64,000 nt of DNA. Origin: Paralvinella palmiformis (taxonomy: Eukaryota; Annelida; Polychaeta; Terebellida; Alvinellidae). Location: assembly GCA_025642065.1 (NCBI GenBank), contig JAODUP010000716.1:124001-188000 (forward strand). Direction: 5' to 3'. The notes under the pieces are model-generated. The model searched no databases and had not been told where the DNA came from. It saw only the letters and a program-made list of their open reading frames with translations. Of this stretch, positions 15,401 to 23,700 are shown piece after piece. The translations under genes and the position numbers were made by a program. Within the stretch, counting starts at the first letter, position 1. Each line of letters begins with the position of its first letter.

Positions 15401-16431
15401 GTCGGTGATCTGTGAGTCATTGGAGAGATCAACACAGAATTCTGTGTGTGTTTAGGCAACCCGGTCCGAGTCCATATGCAAAGTCAACACCGGATGTATA
15501 AAATTAAAAGGCTCTAAAAACAACATTAGTTAATTAGTGTGGTTCATGAGGGGTATAATATTTACCCCTCCCCCCTTTGTAATATTAACGTGATCACTAA
15601 GTGTTCCCCAAAGTCAAATACATCCAAAAATGTCAAATGTTTCTATATATTAACAATTTCAAGTGTTACAAATTAGGCTGACTAACATTATGCAATTATT
15701 CGGATCTAGTCATTGGTATTTCAGATGTAAGTTATTTCAGATTAGAATAGGGTTCAAAATGCCTTGAAAATAATGTCAAAAACTGAATAGCCTCAATAGG
15801 GTATCTAGTGAAACTAGTGTCAGATATACAGTAAAGTATTTTTTTAATTGAAAGTCAGTGGTGTAACCAACAGTAGATCTAATTATAGTAGATCATTATT
15901 ATGTGATTGATAGATCCTCTAATTAGATTATTAGTGTTCTGTATTATAATAATATAACCATCCATTTCTATTTAAAAGCGCCAGAAACACATCGATTCTA
16001 TCTGACTCTGTATTTTCGGTAATGATTAAATAAGGACAAAACCTTAGACCCGCCACGCCGTCTAGATCTAGTCTACACTGACTACACTCTGACTGTCTAC
16101 AGCTGCTTCAAACCATAAGACTTGAAGCATTGAAGCAGATAAGCAATTATTTCTCAGTCTCAGAGTGACTCATCGAACGATTTTTGTTTCTCTCCCTAAA
16201 ACATACACATAATCACAGCACGCGGCGGTTAAGATAAATGCCGCGCTCCGTCCGTCCAGACACAATCCGCGGGAAACTAATCCTACAAACTAGCCATTTT
16301 ATCGCCCAAAACTCCACCCCACAAACTTGTCATCTTCGGTTAAAAACAAACTTTCCCATGCTTGGTTTTCCCAAGTTCGGTTCAACTCGGTACTCACCTG
16401 TACAAAGTACTCTAAACTTTCGCCTATCCAT
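1..16431 (-). CDS. Signal-peptide plus laminin-G domain protein, 5' part of gene (partial)
   Basis: Two coding exons are seen: 16398-16431 (ATG at 16431-16429, donor CAG|GTGAGT, ending after one base of a codon) and 1-405 (acceptor TTTCAG, starting with two bases of a codon). The phases fit. Together they give a 26-27 residue signal peptide: n-region MDRRKFR, a Leu/Cys-rich core completed across the junction (LCTATCLVLLQSLL), and a likely cut after VGS. A laminin G-like domain follows from about residue 42, with an SFSFRT strand, the FLHIDLTPEGHLMVGW block and the QWYTIDIRF strand. An N-terminal LamG directly after a signal peptide occurs in alpha-neurexins and CSPG4-type proteoglycans, but I cannot choose between them, so no symbol is given. 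The gene continues past position 1. The pairing of the two exons over a 16-kb intron is inferred from phase and the signal peptide, without transcript evidence. Confidence 0.62.
795..905 (-). repeat. tRNA-derived SINE, family 2, fragment
   Basis: Contains the same layout as the copies at 8.65, 12.5 and 38.8 kb: a CCCGCAAACACA-like segment, then an inverted B-box-like GAACCCGATTCG, then an inverted A-box region ending in CTAAACAATGCG. It is diverged and truncated. Confidence 0.4.
1918..2101 (-). mobile_element. tRNA-derived SINE, family 1, near full length, with 15-bp TSD
   Basis: Read on the minus strand the element has a tRNA-like head (A box TGGTCTAGTTGGTAGCGTG, degenerate B box), a conserved body ending GCCCATTTAGCC and GTGCACAAAGG, and a (ATC)n tail. 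It is bounded by exact direct repeats CTCATCACAAGGTGA at 1903-1917 and 2102-2116, so the insertion is well defined. SINEs of this form are Pol III transcripts mobilised by a partner LINE. Confidence 0.85.
2991..3177 (-). mobile_element. tRNA-derived SINE, family 1, near full length
   Basis: Same head, body and GAT-rich tail as the 1918 copy, with an intact-looking B box complement (GAGATTCGAACACGG) and A box complement (GCTACCGCTGGACCACGG). No clear target-site duplication is visible. Confidence 0.8.
3797..3879 (+). mobile_element. SINE family 1, 3' half only
   Basis: It carries TTCATTTCATTACC, GTCGCTCGGCCCATTTAGCC and CTTGTGCACATAAGTGGCC in plus orientation. The tRNA-like head is missing, as in a 5'-truncated retrotransposition product. 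Confidence 0.7.
4584..4665. repeat. Two SINE family 1 tail fragments in inverted orientation
   Basis: TGATGGTTTACGGCCACTTT (minus-type) and TTTAGCCTACCGCGTGCACA followed by AAAGTGG (plus-type) lie about 10 bp apart and face each other, so the outer parts can pair. This looks like one copy inserted in or rearranged with another. Confidence 0.55.
6137..6330 (-). mobile_element. tRNA-derived SINE, family 1, near full length, with TSD
   Basis: Full head, body and tail in minus orientation. It is bounded by TTTAAAAAGTATA (6124-6136) and TTTAAAAGTATA (6331-6342), a target-site duplication with a one-base length difference. A short extra segment (CATTTGCATAATCATATG) sits between the body and the tRNA-like head. 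Confidence 0.82.
8655..8838 (-). repeat. tRNA-derived SINE, family 2
   Basis: On the minus strand it reads GGGGACGCTTTGGTAGCGCA at its head, an A-box-like segment, a diverged B box, and a body ending in CCCGGGTGTGACCGG. The head layout matches the copies at 12.5 and 38.8 kb. Confidence 0.55.
9598..10015. mobile_element. Fold-back (long terminal inverted repeat) element, about 418 bp
   Basis: The left arm (about 9598-9773) and right arm (about 9838-10015) are near-perfect reverse complements over some 170 bp. Both start ATTTTGTAGTTCACTT and share GCAATGACTTTGCGTCA, GGTTCTGCTAG and ATGTTTCAGAA. About 65 bp of unique sequence separates them. No coding capacity. A non-autonomous DNA transposon is the simplest reading; the superfamily is undetermined. 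Confidence 0.8.
10282..10315 (-). mobile_element. Extremely truncated SINE family 1 insertion (34 bp) with 14-bp TSD
   Basis: Only the GAT/GATT tail and GTTTTACGG of the family are present. Exact direct repeats CATAAAATGTACTG flank it at 10268-10281 and 10316-10329. It is a 5'-truncated retrotransposition product reduced to its 3' end. Confidence 0.82.
10615..10721 (+). other. Possible orphan plus-strand exon (non-coding or uORF)
   Basis: AGTCATGGCGGACTTG resembles an animal start context but is closed by TGA after seven codons. CCCCAG|GTGAGT about 70 bp downstream is a good splice donor. It could be a 5' UTR exon of a plus-strand transcript; no partner exon is recognised. Confidence 0.15.
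11400..11495 (-). repeat. SINE family 2 fragment
   Basis: It has the CCCACAAACAGGTACGTG and TTCAAACCCAAAACATCC segments found in the head-proximal part of family 2 and is directly abutted by a family 1 copy on its right. Confidence 0.4.
11501..11683 (-). mobile_element. tRNA-derived SINE, family 1, near full length
   Basis: GAT-rich tail, body and tRNA-like head (GAGATTCGAACACGG; GACCAAGGAGGCGCC) in minus orientation. No convincing target-site duplication; it sits against a family 2 fragment. Confidence 0.8.
12494..12655 (+). repeat. tRNA-derived SINE, family 2
   Basis: The head has an A-box-like GATGGCACAGTGGATAAAGC and a B box GTGGGTTTGAATCCAGC, and the body contains CATATTTCCCAGGTGTGATG. 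The tRNA-like part is intact enough to show the promoter layout, but this is a SINE head, not a tRNA gene: there is no folded acceptor stem of the right length. Confidence 0.6.
14460..14645 (-). repeat. tRNA-derived SINE, third type
   Basis: On the minus strand GTGTCTGTGGCTCATATGG and GTAGAG form an A box, and GGATTGGGTTCGTATCCCAG is a good B box about 40 nt downstream. The body differs from families 1 and 2. Confidence 0.5.
16398..16431 (-). CDS. Short first coding exon of the LamG gene
   Basis: It encodes MDRRKFRVLCT plus one base and ends at the strong donor CAG|GTGAGT. This is the basic n-region and the beginning of the hydrophobic core of a signal peptide; the core is completed only after joining to 1-405. 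Upstream sequence to about 16.66 kb is locally richer in CpG, as expected for a first exon. Confidence 0.6.
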
Positions 16432-16700
16432 TGTCAGTAATTCTTACTGCCTTCCATCGGCGAGACATAGGCTTTGGTGATCGTCTGCTGTTGTTCTATG
16501 ACCGAGTATAGCTCCGTAATCCACATAATAGTCCGATAATGGAGAGTTTCAGAGGCGCTACTACTACTACTTCGAGCATAGGTAGGGAGTAAGCCATTGA
16601 AACATCGAAGTCACGTGACCACGCCATTAATTAGGTTTGGAATGTCGTGTGGCGGCGTCGAAAGCGAAGAAAGTCAGAATCAAGTGCGCACCTGTTATTC
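16432..16700 (-). promoter_or_regulatory. Probable promoter and 5' UTR of the LamG gene
   Basis: The sequence from about 16.23 to 16.66 kb carries CpG-containing stretches (CGCGGCGG, GCGGCGTCGAAAGCG) in an otherwise CpG-poor, AT-rich region, plus a CACGTG E-box near 16612. It lies directly upstream of the inferred minus-strand start codon. No TATA box or start site can be fixed from sequence alone. Confidence 0.35.
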
Positions 16701-18295
16701 GAGTATTACAGCAACACCAACAAGTGACTAATCGAAATATACATCGTGACAGATTAAACGAAAAACAAGTTACATGACTCCATCCACGTATTAACATGTT
16801 TTTATTATGAAATGCCGAAAATCAATTATAATTCTAGCAATGTACGATTTTACTTCAGGATGTGTTACTTTAATAGTATATGAACGGTTTTAACAGAACT
16901 GGTTATTTTTAGCGTTGGCAACAACACGTTAATATGTATTCATTGTTTAATGTATAAGCACAATGGGTATTCAGTACCTATTAACGGCATACATTGATCT
17001 AACCTCAGGTTTTAATCATGCTCTCTCTCTCTCTCTCTCTCTCTGTGAGTGTGTGTATGTGTCTATCTCTCTCTGTGCCATATAATCAAAACAAAATCAT
17101 GAGTACATCATATGAACGACAAGTCTAGACATTGATATCAAAGTAGCGATTTTTATACTAATATCTGCATCCATGAAGATCAAATTAATTGGAGACGTTT
17201 ATTTAGCAAAGTTTATTTCCTACGGGAGTCTATATATATATATATATATATACGTGTTAAAGAGTCCGCACAAATATCGTTCTTCATACCAAAACCTTCT
17301 CACCAGAACTGTAGATCCCTACAAACAATTTTGGATCCCCGAACCAATTAAACCAGCAACGGCGGACCCCTTCTCTAATTACATTAAGCAAACTGTTGGA
17401 TATAGTAAGTGTCCACTACAAAAAGTTGGGACCGGGAGTTTTATTTAAATCATAACGTCCTCCACAATTCCACCTCCGGATACGCCATTTAAAGGGGTCA
17501 TTAAGTGACGCATGAAATTCTACGATATAATTATATCGAACCCGTTATCGAGAGATCTTAACAAGCGAGTATTAGCTACTAACACCGACTTGTTAAAATC
17601 CCTTACATTTGTTTTCAAATTAACCGAAAAATGGCCGTGTGCTGATTTTTATAAATTAATCAGATTTAGACGATGACAACCTGAATAGATCTATTTAACG
17701 ATTAGTTAAAAAGAGGAAATAGGCTTCGTTCATTCCTGTTTGTGTACACTGCCGAAATAGAGCGAGTAGAGACAAGTTATGCGAGGTTTTTAAATGACAT
17801 TTATTCTTCACAAATAAACATTTGAAAATATTTTGTATCACAGTCTAAAAACAGATCCTAGCATGAAAAGCTTAACAATGGGAAAACTTCATTCATTGAA
17901 GGTGTGTGTGTGTGTGTGTGTGTGTGTGGTGAATAAGCAGATTATTTCTAACCCTAGTGAATTCTAACAAATTTGTTATAAAACAAACCAACTTCCGGTT
18001 ACCAAATGTCCAATTACTGGACACACACAGAAATATTTAGTTTGTGAAATAGCTTCATTATTTAAAAAAAAAAAAAAACCGCAAACTATTATTAGACTTT
18101 GATGCAGCCTTCGATTCACATTATCGTCTTTTATGCTAATTCACAATTACAAAATCATATAAGCATGGCAAGTAAATGGTACAGCAATCCACCTAATTTT
18201 AGGAGGAAAATACCAAAAAGAGACACTTTCACTAACAGATGACTGATCAGGCAACAGATACAGGTAAAAACAACAAATATATTTTTTCTCACAAC
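16701..18295. other. Intergenic, no gene seen
   Basis: AT-rich sequence between the LamG gene start and the hAT-like element. It holds (CT)n near 17020-17045, (TA)n at about 17230-17252 and (GT)n at about 17904-17928. I see no exon. Confidence 0.5.
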
Positions 18296-19087
18296 GAGGT
18301 ATGGGGTCAAATACACTTGTATTTGTATTTGAAAGTATTTAAATACCTTTTCAAGTATTTAAGCTTACCATAAAGAAAAGTATCTGTGTTTGTATTTAAA
18401 CACTTTCACAAAGTATTTGATTTTTAAAATACATTAAAATACTTTTCTAAAATTATTTCATGTTTTGATCTGAATATTTTGTAACCAACATGATTTGTTT
18501 CAGGAAATAATCTGGTCACTGAATTGTACACACACAACCATGAAGGAATTGTCTTTTCTCTGTGATCACAAGGAATTGCAGTTAATGATATATGTGATGT
18601 AATTACTTCTGATTGCTTCCTTGTCAATCAAAGGGCGATTATCCTCAATTATAAATAGTATAATTAGAAGGGATCAAAGGATAATATGAAACATCTTGTG
18701 AGTAAATCCAATGAACAGATCTCATCTTTCCTATAAAAGGATTAACCTTCCAGCATATATCATTCATTATTCCAACTGATACACCCTGACATTCCTAGGA
18801 GAATTTTGAACGTCTTATGTTCCTCAAGTGTAATCAACAAAAAGTTCATAAATTGATGTGACAAATCTAATTGATGCTGTGACGTTTTGTAATGTCTGTA
18901 TCAGAATAAAAATCAAAGGAAAAATAATGAATGTGTTCTTTTCATTTGAAAAATATTTGTATTTGAAATACATCCAAAAGTATTTGTATTTAAATACATT
19001 TAAAGATGAATGTATTTGTATTTGACCAAAAGAAAAGTATTCGAATTTGTATTTAAATACATTTCAATGTATTTGACCCCATACCTG
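18296..19087. mobile_element. hAT-like miniature element, family B, 792 bp, 8-bp TSD
   Basis: The ends are inverted repeats: GAGGTATGGGGTCAAATAC at the left and GTATTTGACCCCATACCTG at the right. The flanks CTCACAAC (18288-18295) and CTCACAAA (19088-19095) form an 8-bp duplication, the length typical of hAT insertions. The subterminal parts are built from many degenerate TATTTGTATTTG units. No transposase is present. Confidence 0.8.
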
Positions 19088-19800
19088 CTCACAAAATAAA
19101 TAAATATTTCCAACATCTGGAATATCTGTAAATATTAGAACCGTATTGTATAAACTATGCTTGTATATATATTTATGTATTTATCTGTAATCATTCACAA
19201 ACCTCAATAGCTCTAAATAATTCACTATGAAAACTAACTTACAGCACAGATTAAGCCAAAATTCGAGGACAACCAGATACTTATATTTGTCAGACGTATG
19301 CTGTATTGAAAGCACGGCTTCTTAACCAAAATATGACTCACTTTGATGACTGAAGGATATTAAACACCATTTAGTCACATGCTAACTGTAAGCTGAAAGT
19401 GTAACTGAAGTAAAAACCTTTAGCCAGGAAAGGTTTCTTACTGGCACAATCAAATAATCCACAATCATTCGAGATTCCTTGTATGCAAGTTATACGGTCA
19501 ATAGAAACAAGGATCAATGTTTGTGAGATGGTCCCAATGATATTCTTGGTTGGCTAATTGGGTCAGACTAATTAAGACAATAATCAGGCAAACTGAGAGA
19601 GTAAAAAACCCACCTCAATCTTGAGAATAACTGCCACCTTAGAGATCAACTGTGATATCACATCATGCACAGTGATCCCTCTGTATAATAGAAATATTTA
19701 CTAAAAGTGTTACCCAGTGGTTCTACCAATAACCAGAATTCTAATCCCCATAGTAATAGTTTTGATGTGTCTTAAGCCAAATGCTATAGTGTTTATTATC
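19088..19800. other. CHD1L 3' flank
   Basis: No coding exon recognised. On the minus strand an AATAAA (19797-19792) lies four bases after the CHD1L stop codon and could serve as its poly(A) signal, giving a very short 3' UTR. Confidence 0.4.
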
Positions 19801-20073
19801 CTAGCCAAACAGGTAGTCTCCATGAGGTAATCCGGTGCCTCTTCTAAAACAATCCGATAACCAGGTGAGCCTTACTACTGGTGTGTGCCTGTACTCATCT
19901 ACGATAGCCAACAGATCCTGGAAACAAATCACATAGAACTTTAACTAGAATAAAAATATCTATTTTTACTGAAACTACATAAAAACGAAATTTTAAAATA
20001 AGTTAGAAAATAATTGGAATAGAAATAAATTGTTTGATGAACTACTTAAGTTATCTAGGAAAAACAGTGATAA

Positions 20074-20129
<56 letters not shown>

Positions 20130-20776
20130 CTGCACAACTAATAACTTGTGCAATTGGCCAAAAATAAATCAATCATGATAACTTTATAACTCAGTTCAGC
20201 CATGGTCATTCCTGTCTGATCGTATTGGCCTAATCCTGAATAAAAACTACTGTCATGTATATTTTGGAGGCCTCTTATAAATAGTCTAAGGGAAATTAAA
20301 TAAATGCCAAGATAGTTTAGTTAGCCATATCGGAGCTAATTCTGGAAGAGTCCAATCAAAGCTTAAGGCTCAAGTCATATTATATTCAGTAATTAATGAT
20401 GCATCAAGCAATACAGCCATGACCCAGCTGGTCTTGATGTGGAGATTTAATGGAAATAGATACAAAACGATGAAACTCACATCTTGTTGATCTTCTGCCA
20501 GATCATCCTCAACAATCACATGAGTTGTCATCCCCGAAATAAACTCATCTACATCGCCATCTTGGGCAGTCAGTCTCGCCGTGTAATCATTTATCACATT
20601 CTGGGGCACTTTGTGGAAATGAACAGTGACACCGGACATGAAACCTTCCCTCGATGATGATTTCGATTCAGCATCTGGCTGTTGTACTGGTGATGGTTCG
20701 GCCATTTTGCTGCTGCATGCCTGGGGGCTCGACGATTGCGAATCTGATGATCCAGATTCAGGATCCTTCCTCCTAA
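19801..20776 (-). CDS. CHD1L: CHD1L exons 21-22: C-terminal BRCT domain
   Basis: Residues 915-1051. A Ser/Pro/Gln-rich low-complexity linker (about 919-957) is followed by a BRCT fold spread over two exons. It shows the opening strand [15 protein letters not shown], helix 1 [19 protein letters not shown], the THVIVEDDL strand, helix 2 [10 protein letters not shown], the [14 protein letters not shown] block with the hallmark Trp (1032) and Cys (1036), and the end LPHGDYLFG then TAG. Both exons are in phase with the macro exons: exon 20 ends with one base and exon 21 begins with two. BRCT domains bind phosphoproteins or DNA ends in repair complexes, so an extra repair-recruitment role is plausible but unproven. 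Confidence 0.85.
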
Positions 20777-23700
20777 CTGGAAGATAGCAAAACTCCTGGG
20801 GGTAGAAATTGCCACAGGAAGAGTGTCACCAGAAGGACGTAATCAAAGCAAATCGAATCAGCTTTGGTTCCATTAGATATCATCATAAACACAAAATGTC
20901 AGCAAAGAGTAAAAAATGCATTCTAACTTAACATCTATTCTGCACTTCTGCTAGTTTAATATTGCTGGATCAATGACAGAGAAAAGCCAACACTCCAGAC
21001 ATGGGGTCACTTCCATTTCGTCAATTCCAATTCCACTCAATTCCATTGGTCAATTAAAATTCCATTTTTTACCTACTCCAACCACTGATTGGAGTAGGTA
21101 CCCGAAGTAGTTACTTGGAGTAGGTACTCTGAGTACCTACTTCGATTACCTACTCTGAGTAGTTTATATTCCAAGTGGGATTGTCATGGAAGGAATATTT
21201 CTGAATTAAAAAATAAAATGGTAAATTAATTTGTGGATTGATTTCTTTTGTCCAGAATTGAATTGACCCCATGCTTGCAACACTCATTTGTAAATTACAA
21301 AATAAGAACTCATCTGCTATTCACCTCTCTGTATCGGAACTGACCTTTCTGATTACTAGTAGAAGGTTCATCAGATTCTGAACTGATGTGACGAGGTTTT
21401 CTTTTTGTTGCTTCTCGTCGTGGGTAATAATAACTGGATATAGTTAATAACAACAACAAAAATCCCAAGTGATTAAAATACAGACATCTCATCCCCACTC
21501 TGGGTGTGTGTATACATGTGTTTTACTATTATGGAATAAGGCAGTGGCACAGAGAATATTCATCAGTGGACGGAATCCAGGGAACTTTTCATGCCGAGAC
21601 ATGTATAATGTCTCACGAATGTCAATGACAGGCAAGAAAACTCTAAAAAGCTAATCACCTACAGTTATGGTGTCTGGGAGTAATACATCCAAGTCAGATC
21701 ACAGCAGTTCTGAGAATGTTTATGTTAACTGCCCACCTGGGCAGCCCTATTTATGGCTATTTTTCAGCTGCTGATTCCTTTTTCAAAGAAACGCTTCAAA
21801 GTCACCATCGTAAAATAACGACATTTTCCAATTCATAAGCACATGCAGACATCTTCACACCACAACATCAAAGTAATTTTATTCCGTTGAATTCTGATGG
21901 AAAATAAAATCAAACAGCTTGAAGGATACACATAGGTGCGAATTCCTTTCGATGACAGATGTTTTCTAATCAGTCTTTCTGTGCCATACCAGTTAAAACC
22001 TGGGGTATTGTAGCCAATTCTTGGCAGATGAACAGATGCTGAAAACAGATGCAGAACATAGTTGAGTAACATGAAAATTGTCAACGTAACCTTAATTTGT
22101 GTATGTATATGTAAATAAGTGAACTCAGATGATTGCTAATCAAAACTGGTCCTTCAGATTTGGCTATCTGAAACAGGGAGACGCTGATAATCCACAATTT
22201 AATCCTCCCCAATGAGGACTAGAAATTTAGAAAATGAAGCAGATGGCGTATTTAGGGGAATTCTTTACCAGCTGCCTCTCTGGTGAAGGATCAAGCCATA
22301 AACTCCAACACCATTACTATGACAACATACTGAAACTCACTTGGATATAAATTAAATTAGGCTGGAACTCTAACATTAGCAACTACTCACACCAGTCTAA
22401 TGGTGCCTTGATGATGATGAATTAAACTCGAAATATATGTATATTCATACTAAATTTATTACAGTTTAGGGTTTCAAAATTACCCTTTAAAGATACAACA
22501 AGACAAGATCTGTAACTTGTGTTAAGATAAACCCATCTCTCATTTAAAATATCCATATGAACTTTACAGTTTTATTAATAATCTTTAAAACAGAATTAAA
22601 AATTTATTCATGATTTGTCATACAACATACATGTATTTGGTTATTTACAGTGGCGAATACCATTTATAAACTACGCATTCGGCATTCCATATTCGCTTTA
22701 TACAAATTCATTGATGCAGTTTACATAAAAAGGCAGAATTTAGAATAAAACTAAGATGTGTTTGTTATTTTGCACTCTTTTCATATATTATTATATAAAC
22801 CATGTCAATTGTGAATATTATATTGTAGCTGTGGATGGTGTTCACGATAGCATCATCAGTAACCATGAGTTACCTTTAATATAACAACACCAATACCTTT
22901 CATATCAGTGGCAGCCTTGTATATTATGTGAAGTGCATCACTTAATGTCATCAGTTTTATTCCAGTTAAGTTGTTCTTTCTGTCTCTATGCTGAGCTATG
23001 ACCAAGGCGCACTGCAGATAAAGAAGTCACACGTAGTATGGCATGGGTTGTTGCCTTTCTTTAATATATTTTCTAATGCACAAACACACACACACAAGCA
23101 AACAAATGTTAACATAGTATGATCAAGAAACTATTATCATAGCCACTGCCATACAGAGAACTACATTCGGTATAGACAAAGCCACCTAAAATTATTAGGT
23201 TATATAGATAAAACAGACATTTAACAAAATAACAAATCAAACAACAGAGTTATACCAACGATACTGAAAAGATCATATTCACAGAGTCTGGATACAATAA
23301 ATATATAAATAAATCGCACCACTTACAGTGCAAAAATAACAAAGTTATCTTTTATCTTTAAGACAGCATTTCGACTAAATATATACAAATGACATACATT
23401 TCTCATCCAGAATGGTCACTAGGGACATCCTACATAAGTTTTCTTCTGGGCATGTTAGATATATATTAAAATAATTACACTTACCTACTTTAGTTTTAAA
23501 TCTTGCTACTCTATGGCCACATTTGTGAACACAGTTTGCTAAATGGGCCGAGTAACCTCCAAATTTATAAGGTCAAGTGAAAGACAAAACATCCTTCTGA
23601 TAGTATATGAATCTGGGTGATATAGATATGTTGCCTGTATAATGGTCGAGGCCTATACTGCTAATAGGCCTGACTGTTGGCATATAAAATCTGTGTTGTT

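Larger units (their letters stand above)
406..16397 (-). other. Intron 1 of the LamG gene (about 16 kb), repeat-bearing
   Basis: I recognise no coding exon in this stretch. It holds SINE copies (listed separately), a large fold-back element (9598-10015), C-runs near 541 and 4050 and a G-run near 5796, (AT)n and (CA)n near 5406-5510, and long plain AT-rich sequence, for example 6.4-8.6 kb and 12.7-14.4 kb, in which I see nothing. All remaining open frames are short and without recognisable domains. Confidence 0.55.

Noticed and set aside
16238..16480. 80-codon plus open frame
   Set aside because: Covers the GC-richer promoter and first exon of the minus-strand LamG gene; no domain.
20594..20815. 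Alternative minus frame over CHD1L exon 21
   Set aside because: It is out of phase with exon 20 and breaks the BRCT frame.
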